From: Reticulitermes speratus
Taxonomy: Eukaryota; Arthropoda; Insecta; Blattodea; Rhinotermitidae
DNA length: 64,000 nucleotides
Assembly (NCBI GenBank): GCA_021186555.1
Contig: JAJKFL010000011.1
Coordinates: 31,607,611 to 31,671,610 of the forward strand
Direction: 5' to 3'
Notes under the pieces: model-generated
What the model was told of the DNA's origin: nothing
What the model saw: only the letters and a program-made list of their open reading frames with translations
Databases searched by the model: none
Shown: positions 11,865 to 20,746 of the stretch, piece after piece
Layout: every line of letters begins with the position of its first letter
Numbering within the stretch: position 1 is the first letter of the stretch
Program-made: the position numbers and the translations under genes

Positions 11865-12835
11865 ATTTGAGGTTCAGACAGGTGGCAACAACGTTTAGAA
11901 GTATTTGAGACTCAAACAAGTAACAACAACATTTAGAAATATTTGAGATTCAAACAAATAGCAACAACATTTAGAAATATTTGAGGCTCAAACAGGTAGC
12001 AACATTTAGAAAAACCTGAGACTCAAACAAGTAGCAACAACATTTAGAAAAATTTGAGGCTCAAACAGGTAGCAACAACATTCAGAAATATTTGAGGCTC
12101 AAACAAGTAGCAACAACATTCAGAAATATTTGAGGCTCAAACAAGTAGCAACAACATTTATAAAAATTTGAGGCTCAGCCTAGTAGCAACAACATATAGA
12201 AAAATTTGAGGCTCAGCCTAGTAGCAACAACATTTAGAAATACTTGACGATCAGACAAGTAAAGTAGCAACAACATTTAGAAATATTTTAGGCTCAAACA
12301 AGTAGCAACACGTTTAGAAAAATTTGAGGCTCAAACAGGTAGCAACAACATTTAGAAATATTTGAGGCTCAAACAAGTAGCAACAACATTTATAAAAATT
12401 TGAGGTTCAGCCTAGTAGCAACAACATATAGAAAAATTTGAGGCTCAGCCTAGTAGCACAACATTTACAAATACTTAAGGGTCAGACAAGTAAAGTATCA
12501 ACAACATATAGAAATATTTGAGGCTCAGCCTAGTAGCACAACTATTAGAAAAATTTAGGCTCAGCCTTATACGCACACAACATTACAAATATAACGTCAC
12601 AATGGGATATTATAGCAACTTTGGAAAGTGTTTTGAGGGCTCAGCCTATAAGAAGGGAACAACATAGTGAAAAATTCTGGGCTCAGCCTGTCAGCATAAC
12701 TTCAAATACTTATGGGTCAGACAAGTAAAGTATCAACAACATATAGAAATATTTGAGGCTCAGCCTAGTAGCAACAACATATAGAAAAATTTGAGGCTCA
12801 GCCTAGTAGCTACAACATTTAGATAAACTTTAGGT
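11865..12835. repeat. Degenerate ~38-bp tandem repeat, about 25 copies
   Basis: The unit is close to GAGGCTCAAACAAGTAGCAA followed by CAACATTTAGAAATATTT. Units diverge strongly and carry small indels, with the greatest decay at 12560-12700. Variants with GCTCAGCCTAGTAGC cluster toward the right. The decay marks it as older than the adjacent 55-bp array. Confidence 0.9.
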
Positions 12836-13587
12836 TAGCCAACAGTACACTTTTCATACGCACACCGAGCGGCTATCATACATAATAACCTCCAAATGCA
12901 GGATATTCATGAGGGCAAGTTGCGTCCTGTGCGCCATGCAAGTGTTTTGTTAGCACAGGGCTCAGGCTGTCGAATAAAGAAGGGAGATTTCCCTCACCAG
13001 CACTGTGTCAACACAGTATCCCATCTGCCGGCAGTCATGTCCTGTCTGCATTAACTTCACTTTGGAATCGAGACACAATTTGTCAGAAATGACTACTAGC
13101 TACAAGGAATTAAAAAAAAAGGATCCAGAGGACGCAGTTTTGAATTACACAAGCCTTCAGAACAAGGGACGGCCAACAGTTCTCGCAGTGGCGAACTGCA
13201 ATGTCAGGGATGTCCAATTTATCTTCAAACGTGAAGGCAGGATGAGATGGACAGAATGGCGACCAAAGTTCCGCAGACGAAAAATTAGTTTTCGGGTCTT
13301 CAGACAGGTGAAGAGACATCTTTTGCCCTGCTGGGTTATGATAAGGTAAATACCGTACACAACATCTTTGAGGGTCCATCATTATCACATAACGACACAT
13401 ATGCTTTACCTCAGCATTGGAAAGCTATAAGATTCTACTTTAAACACGCTTCCGGTATTCGCAAACCACAAGAAATTCAAGTTTAGGCTAACAAATCAAG
13501 AACCACTTTCCGCCGTAAAAAAAAAGAATCCCTCATGAATTCTCACCTGAAATACCTGACGCAACACCAGGTACAGGTACAGCTAAA
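12836..13587. other. No recognised feature
   Basis: The 114-codon plus-strand frame at 13005-13349 has no recognisable domain and is overlapped by open minus-strand frames. I do not call it a gene. Confidence 0.4.
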
Positions 13588-13882
13588 GGCAAAGACAGAG
13601 TCCCTGTCCATGCCATGAAGGCATATAAAGGGAGTAGAGGTAGGCCGATAGCTCCACACATTCTTAACCTCTGCACTAGATGAAGGTGAGTGATAAACAT
13701 CACGCCCCAGCCGCTTTACGCCCCAGGAAGACCCACGGTACCCACTGAATAGGAGGATGGGCGGGCTACAGAGACGGTCTGGAAGTTTTGGAGATGAGAA
13801 AGTCTCTTGCCCCTACGGGGAACTGAAGCCAGGATTGTCCAGTCCGCAGCCTACTCAGTACACTGACTACGCTACCCCAGCT
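13588..13882 (-). mobile_element. SINE-D, near full length
   Basis: On the minus strand a head AGCTGGGGTAGCGTAGTCAG leads to a degraded B-box. The family body (AAGCGGCTGGGGCG, CATCTAGTGCAGAGG) follows and it ends CATGGACAGGGAC. Confidence 0.82.
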
Positions 13883-14026
13883 ACACGGTACCAAGACGCT
13901 ACATAATCTTAGCAATTGACAGCATCGTTAAATGACACAATTAAAAAAAAACATGGATAATTAACTGAACAGCCGGGACCACCCTGTAAAGACACAAACA
14001 AAATTACCCGCACTTTACGCAACCTG

Positions 14027-14265
14027 ACATTTCATTATCGTGTTCACAAGTCCTGCCACTGTCAGCCACGTAGTCCAATTTACAGTTTCCCATTTCTTTA
14101 AGATCCATTTCAATATTATCCTCCGATCCACGCTCGGCCTACCAAAATGTCTCTTTCCTTCAGTTTTTTTTAATAAAACTCTCCCATGCGTGCTACATAC
14201 CCTTATTATGCCCCTTGATTTTATCACCCAATGATATTCTTGTTGATGAATACAAATCGTATATT
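14027..14265 (-). mobile_element. LINE-A fragment, diverged
   Basis: Minus-strand translation keeps parts of the RT tail around the RRIILKWILKKWETVNW stretch, which is the out-of-frame reading of the NIKMDLQEV region. The DNA follows LINE-A up to the segment before the GDKIKSR-type residues. No target-site duplication was found. Confidence 0.6.
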
Positions 14266-14269
14266 CAGT

Positions 14270-14984
14270 TTCCTCCAGACTCCTCCAAAATGACTTATAA
14301 TTTCCCGTTTCTTTATTCCTGTTCAAAAAGCAGTGGCCTATATGCCATTTCTGTGCTGTTGGTAGCAATGGCCGGCACTGTTTACAGCACTGTCTCCCTT
14401 GGCAACCTGATTAATAGCAAGGCAGGCAGGCAGGCAGGCAGACCAACGCTTGACTGGAACAGTCCCTGAAACCTCATTCTCTCGACTCCTGCAGATATAG
14501 ACATTGTATTGATCATACACCAACATTTGTCTGAAGCTTTCGTTTCTTTTTCCTTAGGTCCTAACTTTATGGATTATTTCCAACACAGATCCGCCAAAGC
14601 AGTGTAAGGCACAACCGAAGCCAGTTTCGGCCCCGCAGTGTACAGTGCACTGCTGTTAAATGTTCAGGCATTGCGATACTGGATTATAACTTATATGCCT
14701 TTGTTACTTTGCTTATTTAACGACGCTACCGGCACCTCACATTACTTAGCATTGAAAGATACTATGATTAACGAATAATGAAGTGGAAAGAATGTGAACG
14801 AAGTGGTCGTGGGTATCTCGTACCGTCGCTACATTTTCCTGGAGGACCTGAATAAAACCACACACCTCCCCCCCCCCCCCCCCAAATCAACATAGTCGGT
14901 CTCTGAGTCGAGATACGAGCCAGAAAATTGCGAAGGTGCACACTGAGGACCGAAAAGTCTACTGTGACCTGTGTACCTCACTGT
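14270..14984. other. Unassigned, with a short GGCA microsatellite
   Basis: A (GGCA)n tract lies at 14424-14443 and a C run at 14867-14883. TTATTTAACGACGCT near 14710 also begins similar sequence at 19375 and, reversed, near 58535, which hints at an old SINE remnant. Confidence 0.4.
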
Positions 14985-15125
14985 TGTCTGTCGCTTTACG
15001 CTCGGTGCGTGCGAACTGATATTTTTGTACGCAAAAAAAAAAAAAAAAAAAAAAAAAAACACTGCAGTACTTATGCTCCACCGTACAAAATCTTGTCTCC
15101 CAGGCGACCGAAATTTGTGCATCCC
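14985..15125. repeat. Unclassified dispersed repeat (family G) with A27 tract
   Basis: CGCTTTACGCTCGGTGCGTG through ATTTGTGCATCCCTGA aligns with 41205-41345. Here the internal A stretch has grown to 27 A (15033-15059), versus a short A run in the other copy. No TIR or coding frame was identified. Confidence 0.55.
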
Positions 15126-15206
15126 TGACAGAAGCTACAGACACAAAGCTTTATTACAAAACCGCATTTATATTGCCTTTACGATCAAATCGTGACATAA
15201 ACTATA

Positions 15207-15482
15207 AAGTTCTCCCTAGAACAGGCCATGAAGGCCCAGAGGGGGAGTAGAGTTATAGCTCTACTCTTTCTTTAACCTCGGCGCTAGATGGAGGTTGGTG
15301 GTCAATGCCATGCCCCGGCCGCTTTACCCCCGGGAATGACCCGGTACCCATTGTACAGGATGCTGGGTGGGCCCCAGGGCCGTTCTGGACGGGAGCTGAA
15401 AATCTCGCCCCCACCGGGATACGACCCCCGGACCGTCCAGCTCGTAGCGAGTCGCTATACCGACTGAGCTATCGCGGCCTGT
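15207..15482 (-). mobile_element. SINE-C, full length, with target-site duplication
   Basis: The minus strand starts with GGCCGCGATAGCTCAGTCGG, an excellent A-box, and continues to a B-box-like GGGGGTCGTATCCC. The body ends CATGGCCTGTTCTAGGGAG. A roughly 16-bp direct repeat (CGTGACATAAACTATA at 15191-15206 and a near copy at 15483-15499) flanks it. It is transcribable by RNA polymerase III in principle and is not a tRNA gene. Confidence 0.9.
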
Positions 15483-15499
15483 CGTGAGATTAAACTATA

Positions 15500-15967
15500 G
15501 GCTTAGAATCGTATTTCACATATAGACGTATTACGACGTGGTGGGATCCACTGGTATCAGTAACATACAACAGTGCCTATTACAATACCCGCTTCAGGCA
15601 CCACAAGCACTCCACAATAAGGACAAGACTATCGTACGGAAATCGTAACGTAAAATATTGGGAATTTCGTAGGAAGTAGAAAGAAAACAAGATAGCTACG
15701 GACGTTATGAAAATGGCTTTGAATGCGGATGAAGCAGACACAACGATAACGAAATATATACCAAATTTATGTCTTTATCGGACGACTACATGCCGTGTCT
15801 GGTATACCCGCAACACGCCCGTCCAAGCAATTTAAATCCTGCACACAGGACACGACCTAGCGAACTCATTCTGCCATACTGTAACTCCTCCCCACACCAG
15901 CCTCTTAAACACAACCTAGCGTTTAACCGCGGCTTTCGTCATACAAACAATAACATCAGTCATTCGA
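15500..15967. other. No recognised feature
   Basis: No repeat or coding domain was seen. The 94-codon plus-strand frame at 15769-16053 runs into the foldback element. Confidence 0.4.
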
Positions 15968-16026
15968 TGTCCACGAACCAACTAAAGGCACTGTTTCACT
16001 GTCACTTTTCTTTATTTACAAATTCA

Positions 16027-16072
16027 CCTCTACATATGTTTCGGTCCTCTTAAAGACCATCATCAGGGGGTA
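16027..16072 (-). ncRNA. Hammerhead ribozyme-like motif
   Basis: On the minus strand: CTGATGA (16066-16060), helix II GGTC...GACC, GAAA, self-complementary ACATATGT, and a GUA triplet ending at 16031. Helix I pairing is weaker than in its partner at 16365. Confidence 0.62.
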
Positions 16073-16358
16073 CAAAATTACGTTCAATCTACATCCATAT
16101 GCACTCGATCTGCGATCACAATCAATTTAGTTAACCTGTATGTAGTTTTTATATAATATTTTTAACATTTTAACTTAAAATTTCTAACTAAAACTGATTG
16201 TGATAAACATTTTACGTTTTAACTTAAGATTTTTTAGCTAAAACTGATTGTGATAAACATTTTAACTTAAAAAATTATTAAAACCTACATACAGGTTAAC
16301 TAAATCTGATTGTGATCGCAGATCGAATGCATATGGGTATAGATTGAACGAAAGTTTG

Positions 16359-16406
16359 TCACCCCTGATGATGGTCTTTAAGGGGACCGAAACATATGTA
16401 GGGGTG
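16359..16406 (+). ncRNA. Hammerhead ribozyme-like motif
   Basis: CTGATGA at 16365-16371, helix II GGTC...GACC, GAAA at 16389-16392, helix III ACATATGT and GUA ending at 16400. CACCC before and GGGGTG after can form helix I. Confidence 0.66.
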
Positions 16407-16459
16407 AACTTGTAATAAGTGAAAAAAAGTGCATTAATGGGTTCGTGGACAGCGAATTA

Positions 16460-16730
16460 TTAAAAAATGGCGGTGAGACTAATATAAAAAAAATACATCA
16501 GGTTTGTTATTAACACAATAACACCAGCTTTGTCAGGGCAGAAATACACGTCACCGCCAAAGGACAAGAAAAACGAAACCAAAAGCGAAAGATCTGGGCA
16601 CTATAACCGTTGTGAAACCACGGATTTGGGAATCTGGTTAACAAAAGTTCCAAGAACGAAGATATGACATAAGAGAAATAACAGAACAAAAGACTGATGA
16701 CAGAAACATCACTTGTATTCCCTGCCTGAC
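16460..16730. other. No recognised feature
   Basis: Nothing assignable between the foldback and the decayed SINE. Confidence 0.4.
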
Positions 16731-16734
16731 AAAG

Positions 16735-16895
16735 AAAAGTTGTCCATATACACGCTATATGAGGAGGTGACGTTACAGTTCCACTAACTGTTAACCTCGG
16801 CACTAGATTACGAGTGTTCAACTTCACCCCTCACGGAGAGGCCCTGGTACACAACGAATAGAAGAATGCAGGGTGGGCCTCGGAGTAGGTAGATA
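16735..16895 (-). mobile_element. SINE-D fragment, decayed
   Basis: TAACCTCGGCACTAGAT, GCAGGGTGGGCCTCGGAG and GTTGTCCATATACACGC keep the SINE-D order on the minus strand, with many changes. Confidence 0.6.
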
Positions 16896-16936
16896 CTTTG
16901 CCTAATATCATTAGATGCTTACAGCAGAAACAAATA

Positions 16937-17412
16937 CAGTTGAACTCGGTTATAACGTCATGAAAAGACACTGAATATTTTGTGTCGTTATAAAAGAGTG
17001 TTGTTATAACCGACGAGTATAATATTATCATTGCCGATCCCAGTGGCCGCGCGGTCTAAGGCGTGGGTCTTCGGCCGCTCTCTTACTAGGATCGTGGGTT
17101 CCAATCCCACCGGAGGCATGGATGTCTGTTGTTTGTGAGTGTTGTGTGTTGTCAGGTAGAGGCCTCTGCGACGGGCTGATCACTCGTCCAGAGGAGTCCT
17201 ACCGACTGTGGTGTGTCTAAATGTGTGTGACCATGAAACCTCAACGAAACGAGTAGGCCCAGGCCATATAGGGCTGTCGAGCCGTAGAAAAAAAAAAAAA
17301 AAAAAATAATATTATCATTAACAGGGAGTAATTAATTGGTACTAATACAGAATACCTAACGTTATATACGTGGTGTCGCATAAACCGATGTCGTTATAAC
17401 CGGGTTCAACTG
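16937..17412. mobile_element. MITE-T, TA-flanked, split by a SINE
   Basis: The ends CAGTTGAACTCGGTTATAAC and, reversed, CAGTTGAACCCGGTTATAAC form the TIRs, each next to a TA (16935-16936 and 17413-17414). Removing the inserted SINE and one copy of its duplication leaves about 185 bp, the size of the copies at 36320, 42767 and 60501. The TA target and TIRs suggest a Tc1/mariner or pogo-type parent, which is not present here. Confidence 0.87.
17033..17305 (+). mobile_element. SINE-A inserted in MITE-T, 14-bp target-site duplication
   Basis: The head GTGGCCGCGCGGTCTAAGGC resembles the A-box of a long-arm (Leu/Ser-type) tRNA. GTGGGTTCCAATCCCACC is the B-box. The body has CTCTGCGACGGGCTGATCAC and CGTCCAGAGGAGTCCTACCG, then AGGGCTGTCGAGCC and an A tail. 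ATAATATTATCATT flanks it at 17019-17032 and 17306-17319. Confidence 0.93.
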
Positions 17413-17414
17413 TA

Positions 17415-18247
17415 CCTCCATTTTCAGGATTATACCAGAATGAAAACATCGGCCTACAATTCTTCAGTCTCACAAAACAGCCTTCACGGCCACAGAAACT
17501 TTAGTGCACGTAAGTGGCAGGCATGTCATGATGACGTCATGCAGACACACACAAAAATGTCCTAAGCTGGGACACACGTGATTAATCTGCAATGTGGTAT
17601 TTATCCATAAATCATGATAATCCCACGGGCAAGGTTTGCAAAGCAATTGAAATGCAATTAAAATCAAGCACATTTTCTGATTAGCACTGCGGTGTTATAC
17701 AAATTTACTGCAGTATTTCTACAGCCACAAGACACAGAAGTTTTCTAACGGCCTGCCCTCAAAGAACACAGTACCAGCCACATCAGAAATGTCATCGGGG
17801 TCTGGCCGAACGTTTGTCACAAGCATAAGCAAACAAAACCATGATAATGGAAACAGAAACAGGAAAAACAAGTTCGGAGACAACTGAAGAACTGCTCGCA
17901 ACATGTTCGCCTGTAGTGATACCCAGCACCTAAATAATTACGAAGACGTTCTGACGCTAGGATACCAAATGGCAGGAACACAAAAAAAGCAAGTTTCGTT
18001 GCCACAGGGCCCGACAATGCAGCCAGTTTCTGTTCCAGAGATGCCATCCGTCTCACGCCTTTTTTTCCTTCTCCAGCGCACTTCGTTGTAATCTCCATAA
18101 ATCGCCTATTCTTTCAAACTTTGTTCTTTGCATGTCGTGTGGCTTGGACATAACGTATTTCGGAACTACCAACGGCCTTTCGGCAACTTACAACCACCGA
18201 CAAGCCATGCGCGTTCCGACGCTTAAAATTCACACCATCCTGAGAGT
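17415..18247. other. Apparently low-copy; weak exon candidate
   Basis: No repeat family recognised. A minus-strand frame at 17817-18098 is noted in the findings. Its product is unknown and it is not called a gene. Confidence 0.35.
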
Positions 18248-18430
18248 CACTATGGCGACTAGGCTACGGACTGGACGACTCGTGGTTCAAATACCGGTAT
18301 GGGCAAGAGATTTTTCTCATCTCAAAAACATCCAGACCGCCTCTGGGGCCCACGCAGCCTCCTATTCAATCGTTACCGGGGCTCTTTCCTGCGGGGTAAA
18401 GCGGTCAGGGCGTGAAGTTGACCACTCATC
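18248..18430 (+). mobile_element. SINE-D 5' part
   Basis: The plus strand carries GACTAGGCTACGGACTGGACG, a degraded B-box, GGGGCCCACGCAGCCTCCTA and GTAAAGCGGTCAGGGCGTGA in the family order. The 3' half is missing. Confidence 0.72.
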
Positions 18431-18517
18431 TCCTATCAATCAATTTAACGTTATCTGTCCCGCTGTGTATATAGAATCACACAAACAACACTACGTATTG
18501 CGTCTGACACAACACTC

Positions 18518-18987
18518 ATTATTATTATTTTTCAAACACTACATGTTTCAACCAAGCCGACCACCATCAGCTGTTTATTTTATGTTTTACCTTTGGAAAT
18601 TTTTGCATAAATAAACACCGATGAAGATCGGCTTGATTGAAACGTGTGAAAGGTAAAGGAACCCATTACAGGCCTAGATAGGCCCTGAGGGGTCCAGGAG
18701 GTTGAGGCTCCAGATTTCTAGACAATCGGCACATGAAGGTGGTAAGGTTGTCAGCCCTACGCACGCCGCCTTTACTCCCCAGGAAATAGTCCTGGTACTC
18801 ATTTCTGTTAGAGGCTGAATCGACCCAGGGCCATAGTTCGACCGAAACGTTTATGTCAATGAAAATTCCAGTGACAGCATCGGGAATCGAACCCGCGACC
18901 TTCCGGCTTGTAGCGCAGTGCCTCAACCAACTGCGCCACCGCGTGCCCCGATCGAAACATGTAGTGTTTGAAAAAAATAATAATAAA
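18518..18987. mobile_element. Foldback element split by a SINE
   Basis: TTTTTCAAACACTACATGTTTC (18529-18550) is reversed at 18954-18976. An inner pair, AAGCCGACCACCATC and GATGAAGATCGGCTT, also folds. A SINE-E lies in the right arm. The left arm holds a degraded hammerhead-like motif (CTGATGG at 18570-18564, GAAAC, then ATGTA ending at 18540). Confidence 0.72.
18648..18949 (-). mobile_element. SINE-E, full length, nested in foldback
   Basis: The minus strand reads GGTGGCGCAGTTGGTTGAGG (A-box) and GGTCGCGGGTTCGATTCCCG (B-box). The family body follows and ends in a CTTTACCTTT tail. GATTGAAACGTGT (18635-18647) and GATCGAAACATGT (18950-18962) form an imperfect 13-bp duplication. This copy defines the full SINE-E head. 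It is not a tRNA gene. Confidence 0.9.
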
Positions 18988-19024
18988 TTAGGGTTATGTA
19001 AGACGGAATAGGTAGTGTTGTCTG

Positions 19025-19130
19025 TGCACTCACCTCCATCTAGTGCCGAGGTTAAGAATGAGTGGAGCTATACCTCTACTCCCCCTTTATGCCTTCATGG
19101 CGTGGACAGGGAAATCTTTACTTTTACCTC
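19025..19130 (+). mobile_element. SINE-D 3' half
   Basis: CACCTCCATCTAGTGCCGAG, GAATGAGTGGAGCTATACCT and CTTCATGGCGTGGACAGGG match the family consensus closely. The tail is TTTACTTTTACC. Confidence 0.8.
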
Positions 19131-19369
19131 AGTCAGTGTATATGCCACCCAGTTAACATACGCTTGGCAGTATGTTACTGTCATTATCCATTGATATTAA
19201 CAAACTATCAAACTGCCAAACGCTGTCAACAATGGTAACATTCCACAGGCACACAGGACGATACGAGTTTAAGCGCTGACACGCGGACAGCAGTGAGTGC
19301 TTATGAAGGGCAGAATGCCTGCTGGACATTCCAATATATTTACTACCTTCTTTTGTTATCGTACTTGTG
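19131..19369. other. No recognised feature
   Basis: Nothing assignable. Confidence 0.4.
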
Positions 19370-19600
19370 GTTTATTTAACGACGCTGTCAGTAATTCACG
19401 CCGCACGGCTTTGAATAACCGTACTAAAGAATGTGGAGAAAAGTTGTCGTCGTCTAATTTAACCCTTTAGCACTGACCTCTGTGCACTATATGGGCCTTT
19501 AATTCTTCACACGCTGCTGGCCTCGGTGCACCGTATGGGCCTGGGCTACAGCTGGCATTCAAACCCCAGCGTCACTAAACGATTAAGGTACTATCCCGGG
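19370..19600. repeat. Possible old SINE or MITE remnant
   Basis: It starts TTTATTTAACGACGCTGTCA, shared with 14705 and, reversed, 58535. Inside, two diverged copies of CCTC(T/G)GTGCAC...TATGGGCCT lie about 45 bp apart. TTAACCCTTTAGC at 19458 resembles the terminus of the TTAA elements below. Confidence 0.35.
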
Positions 19601-19604
19601 GGAC

Positions 19605-19925
19605 ACACGAAATAGAAGACTGTTATCAGAACAGTCTGTGCACTGGTCAGTATTCGAACGGGTTACCCACAGAATGTCATAAGCATTACCGCTGGCGCCA
19701 TCTTGCTAGGTTTTTAACCGATCCGTTTCCAGCGATGTTGGGGATGAAACTCGTACAATCTTCGCTACATTGATACCAAAAACAAGAAGTCCCATTGACG
19801 GGACTCGATGCTCCCCCCCCCCCCCCGCCTACTGTTGTATTCCCCTTCAGCAACCAAAAACGTTCATACACCATCCCAAAGCGCCTGTTGCTAGCCATCA
19901 ATGGGAATTATTTCTGTGGTAAAAC
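19605..19925. other. No gene; C run
   Basis: A run of about 14 C occurs near 19812. No other structure seen. Confidence 0.4.
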
Positions 19926-19927
19926 GT

Positions 19928-20198
19928 AAAGTTGTCCCAATACACGCCATGACGGCACACAGGGAGCCTTGAGGTATAGGTTCACTTATTCTTAGCCTCG
20001 GCACTAGGAGGTGAGTGATTAGCCTCATGCCCCGGACGTTTTACCCCCCCCCCCCCCCCCCCCCCGGTAACCATTGAATATGAGGCTACGTGGTATGGAC
20101 GCTTCGGAGGACAGACGTCTTACCCCTGTCGGGACTCGAACCACGGATCGACCATCCCGTAGCCTGGTCACTACACTGACAATACCATCCCTGCTCCT
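19928..20198 (-). mobile_element. SINE-D with C-tract expansion
   Basis: The minus-strand head and body are recognisable, with a B-box-like GTTCGAGTCCC near 20135. The usual short C stretch in the TTTACCCCC segment has grown to about 22 C (20043-20065). Confidence 0.8.
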
Positions 20199-20199
20199 T

Positions 20200-20742
20200 A
20201 GGTCCGTAGCCAATTTCTAACTTATATGAGGCAGTACCTTCCGCCGAAACGTTCGTAGACACGTACCGGACTGCGCAGGGCAACCTGAAGTTACAGCAAC
20301 CGCAGGAAGCTACTGAGAAACCGTCTTATCTCGTGAGTAGTTACGGAATGACGACGAAAGCCTGCGCGGGTTGAAAGTTCAAGAGAAAAAAGTAACAAAA
20401 TTACAGCACAGCGACACGCGTGCAGTGGCCAGCCCGATCACAGTCATCTTCTAACTATCCCAATACTGAAAGCATTTTGGAAAACACGTGCCAAATTACA
20501 GCAGCCGGCGCGAATCTGCAATCTGTGGGCCTAGAGAGTAAGGAGAGAGCGGAACGGTGCGGGGAGCGGTAACAGCCGGTTACTGCCAGCCCTGGAAGTG
20601 TTAGTCGAAAACCCTCTCCTTAGTTCAGGCAGTAATTCGAGTGTTCCTGGCCCGATATTTTCAGACAAGGCAGTACTATCTTATCTAAAACAGCATGCAA
20701 TGAAGGTTAGTTTCGCCGATTCACGTCGCCTGTTGTAACAAA
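20200..20742. other. No recognised feature
   Basis: GC-richer than its surroundings and without a coding frame of note. Confidence 0.4.
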
Positions 20743-20746
20743 TTAA

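Larger units (their letters stand above)
15968..16451. mobile_element. ~485-bp foldback element with two opposed hammerhead-like motifs
   Basis: The left end TGTCCACGAACCAACTAAAGG is reversed at 16430-16451. Pairing continues inward through the motifs and on to GCGATCACAATCAATTTAGT, with its complement near 16300-16320. The centre (16165-16275) holds two direct copies of AAAACTGATTGTGATAAACA. No protein is encoded. Confidence 0.85.
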
